A stretch of 64,000 nucleotides of DNA, taken from Pseudomonas sp. DTU_2021_1001937_2_SI_NGA_ILE_001 (GTDB lineage Bacteria > Pseudomonadota > Gammaproteobacteria > Pseudomonadales > Pseudomonadaceae). The notes beneath the pieces are model-generated. The model did not search any database. It was not told the origin of the DNA and saw only the letters and a program-made list of their open reading frames with translations. The stretch covers positions 3,224,001 through 3,288,000 of the forward strand of contig NZ_CP135971.1 of assembly GCF_032463525.1 (NCBI RefSeq), written 5' to 3'. Shown here piece after piece: positions 62,840-64,000 of this stretch (position 1 is its first letter; every line of letters begins with the position of its first letter). Made by a program: the position numbers and the translations under genes.

Positions 62840-63580
62840 TCAAACCACCCACTGCATAAGCCCCCACAACGCCACGAAATGCGCGGGGTAAATGGCATAG
62901 GCCCAGCGGCGCATCGGCCAGATCGCCAGGCTGAGCTTGCGCCGCAACAGCAGCAGCCCGGCCAGTGGCGCCAACAGGCAGACCAGCAGCGCACCGATGG
63001 ACACCGCATCCCCCCAGCGCAGCCCGGCGAGCATCTCCGGCCAGGCATTGCCTGCCACGCACACCACCGCCGGAAAAACCGCCAGCCACAACGGCCGCTG
63101 CAACACCATCAGCATCACCAGCGGCAGCATCACCCCGGCGAAACCGAACATCAGGTGCTGCTGAAACAGCGCCGCCAGCAGCAAGGCCAGCAGCGCCATG
63201 GTGCGGGTTTGCGGCATGCGCTGGCGCCAGCCCTGAGCGACCAGCAGGCCGAGCAACAGCGTGGGCAGTACATTCAGCGTCTGCGCCTGCGGCATGAACA
63301 GCCGGTACGGCAACTCCGACAGCACCGCGAAGCCGGCCATCCAGGCCAGATACCGCCAGCGGATCCGGGGGCCGGTCTCGGCGGCACTGCGCCGCGCCAG
63401 GTTCACCGCAATGGCCAGGCAGAACCACGCAAAGGCCAGGCGCCCCGGTATATACAACCAGTCCGCCGACCAGCCGACGTAGCGCAGATGGTCCAGCACC
63501 ATGCTCAGCATCGCCAGCCACTTGAGCAGGTCCAGCGCGTGATCGCGCCTGGGCAGAAAGGGCGGGTTGGAAAGATCCAT
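62840..63580 (-). CDS. TraX-family membrane protein
   Basis: A 246-residue membrane protein with about seven or eight hydrophobic segments. The N terminus (RRDHALDLLKWLAMLSMVLD, HLRYVGW) and the C-terminal WAYAIYPAHFVALWGL are typical of TraX (F-pilin acetylation-related) family proteins, which belong to the wider acyltransferase-like membrane group. Chromosomal TraX relatives have no known function. The start at 63580 was chosen over a long N-terminal extension that lies in the divergent ltaE promoter. Confidence 0.85.
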   Translation of the reverse strand: MDLSNPPFLPRRDHALDLLKWLAMLSMVLDHLRYVGWSADWLYIPGRLAFAWFCLAIAVNLARRSAAETGPRIRWRYLAWMAGFAVLSELPYRLFMPQAQTLNVLPTLLLGLLVAQGWRQRMPQTRTMALLALLLAALFQQHLMFGFAGVMLPLVMLMVLQRPLWLAVFPAVVCVAGNAWPEMLAGLRWGDAVSIGALLVCLLAPLAGLLLLRRKLSLAIWPMRRWAYAIYPAHFVALWGLMQWVV

Positions 63581-63676
63581 GAGTCTCTCTAATGTATAGG
63601 CATCCCAGACCAGAGGTACATGGCAGCCCACAAGGCCCGCCAAGACCCGTACCTCGTCAAGCATAAGGAATCGGCA

Positions 63677-64000
63677 ATGACCGACCAGAGCCAACAGTTC
63701 GCCAGCGACAACTATTCCGGTATCTGCCCCGAGGCCTGGGCCGCCATGGAACAGGCCAACCAGGGACACCAGCGCGCCTACGGCGATGACCAGTGGACGG
63801 CACGCGCCGCCGATGGTTTCCGCCGCTTGTTCGAAACCGACTGCGAGGTGTTCTTCGCCTTCAACGGCACGGCCGCCAACTCCCTGGCCCTGTCAGCGCT
63901 GTGCCAGAGTTACCACAGCGTGATCTGTTCGGAAACCGCCCACGTCGAGACCGACGAATGCGGCGCTCCCGAGTTCTTCTCCAACGGTTCCAAGTTGCTG
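63677..64000 (+). CDS. ltaE: Low-specificity L-threonine aldolase, 3' end outside window
   Basis: PLP enzyme cleaving L-threonine and L-allo-threonine to glycine and acetaldehyde. Only the first 108 codons are visible, from MTDQSQQFASDNYSGICPEA, with the family segments FFAFNGTAANSLAL and ETAHVETDECGAPEFF. AAGGAA precedes the start. Adjacent glycine genes (glyA, sox) fit. The PLP lysine lies beyond the right edge. Confidence 0.93.
   Translation, partial: MTDQSQQFASDNYSGICPEAWAAMEQANQGHQRAYGDDQWTARAADGFRRLFETDCEVFFAFNGTAANSLALSALCQSYHSVICSETAHVETDECGAPEFFSNGSKLL

Overview
The window is about 64 kb of high-GC (roughly 63-65%) DNA from a fluorescent Pseudomonas, most likely the P. putida group. 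The evidence is the gene content and order: davBA lysine catabolism beside an Lrp-type regulator, bioBFHCD, glcB beside a GcvR-like ACT protein, creBCD, and the block fdhA-purU-soxGADB-glyA ending at an L-threonine aldolase. REP-type palindromes fill many intergenic gaps. I see no tRNA, rRNA, CRISPR array, integrase or transposase.

Layout. 1-5.7 kb: the leucine/isovalerate operon liuRABC-liuD (minus strand), cut by the left edge within liuD, with a LiuR-like operator in front of liuR. 5.8-10.7 kb: a LysR regulator divergent from a secreted metallo-beta-lactamase-fold protein, then a three-gene ABC importer of the nitrate/sulfonate/taurine class. 11.4-13.0 kb: a chemoreceptor. 13.2-18.1 kb: a FUSC membrane protein, an Lrp/AsnC regulator, davB, davA, an orphan PqqD-like protein and a Pmp3-like membrane peptide. 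18.28-18.48 kb: an rsmY-type small RNA with a perfect GacA box, not evident from protein-coding analysis. 18.5-24.5 kb: two large acyl-CoA dehydrogenases flanking a diguanylate cyclase, and a small hypothetical gene. 24.6-29.9 kb: biotin operon bioBFHCD divergent from comF, with a candidate BirA operator. 30.1-35.1 kb: modE, phoX-like phosphatase, srkA, rarD.

35.1-38.95 kb is an accessory island: an S-type pyocin/colicin-like HNH DNase, its Im-family immunity gene and a third, uncharacterised coiled-coil gene. 39-45.5 kb: gcvR-like gene, glcB, a receiver-only response regulator, a cNMP/CBS/DUF294 protein and a DnaQ-like exonuclease. 45.6-51.5 kb: GST, creD, creC, creB, a retropepsin-like protein and an acyltransferase. 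51.7-60.7 kb: a one-carbon block (glyA-soxB-soxD-soxA-soxG, purU, fdhA) that turns sarcosine into glycine, serine and C1 units and disposes of formaldehyde and formyl-THF. 61.3-64 kb: alaC, a TraX-family membrane protein and the start of ltaE.

The most useful non-coding results are the rsmY gene with its GacA box; candidate BirA, PsrA, CreB and LiuR operators next to the matching genes; and a family of roughly 140-bp palindromic elements with related ends, several of which sit inside older REP sequences, one with an apparent 5-bp target duplication. All functional calls come from reading motifs and from family knowledge; no database search was run.
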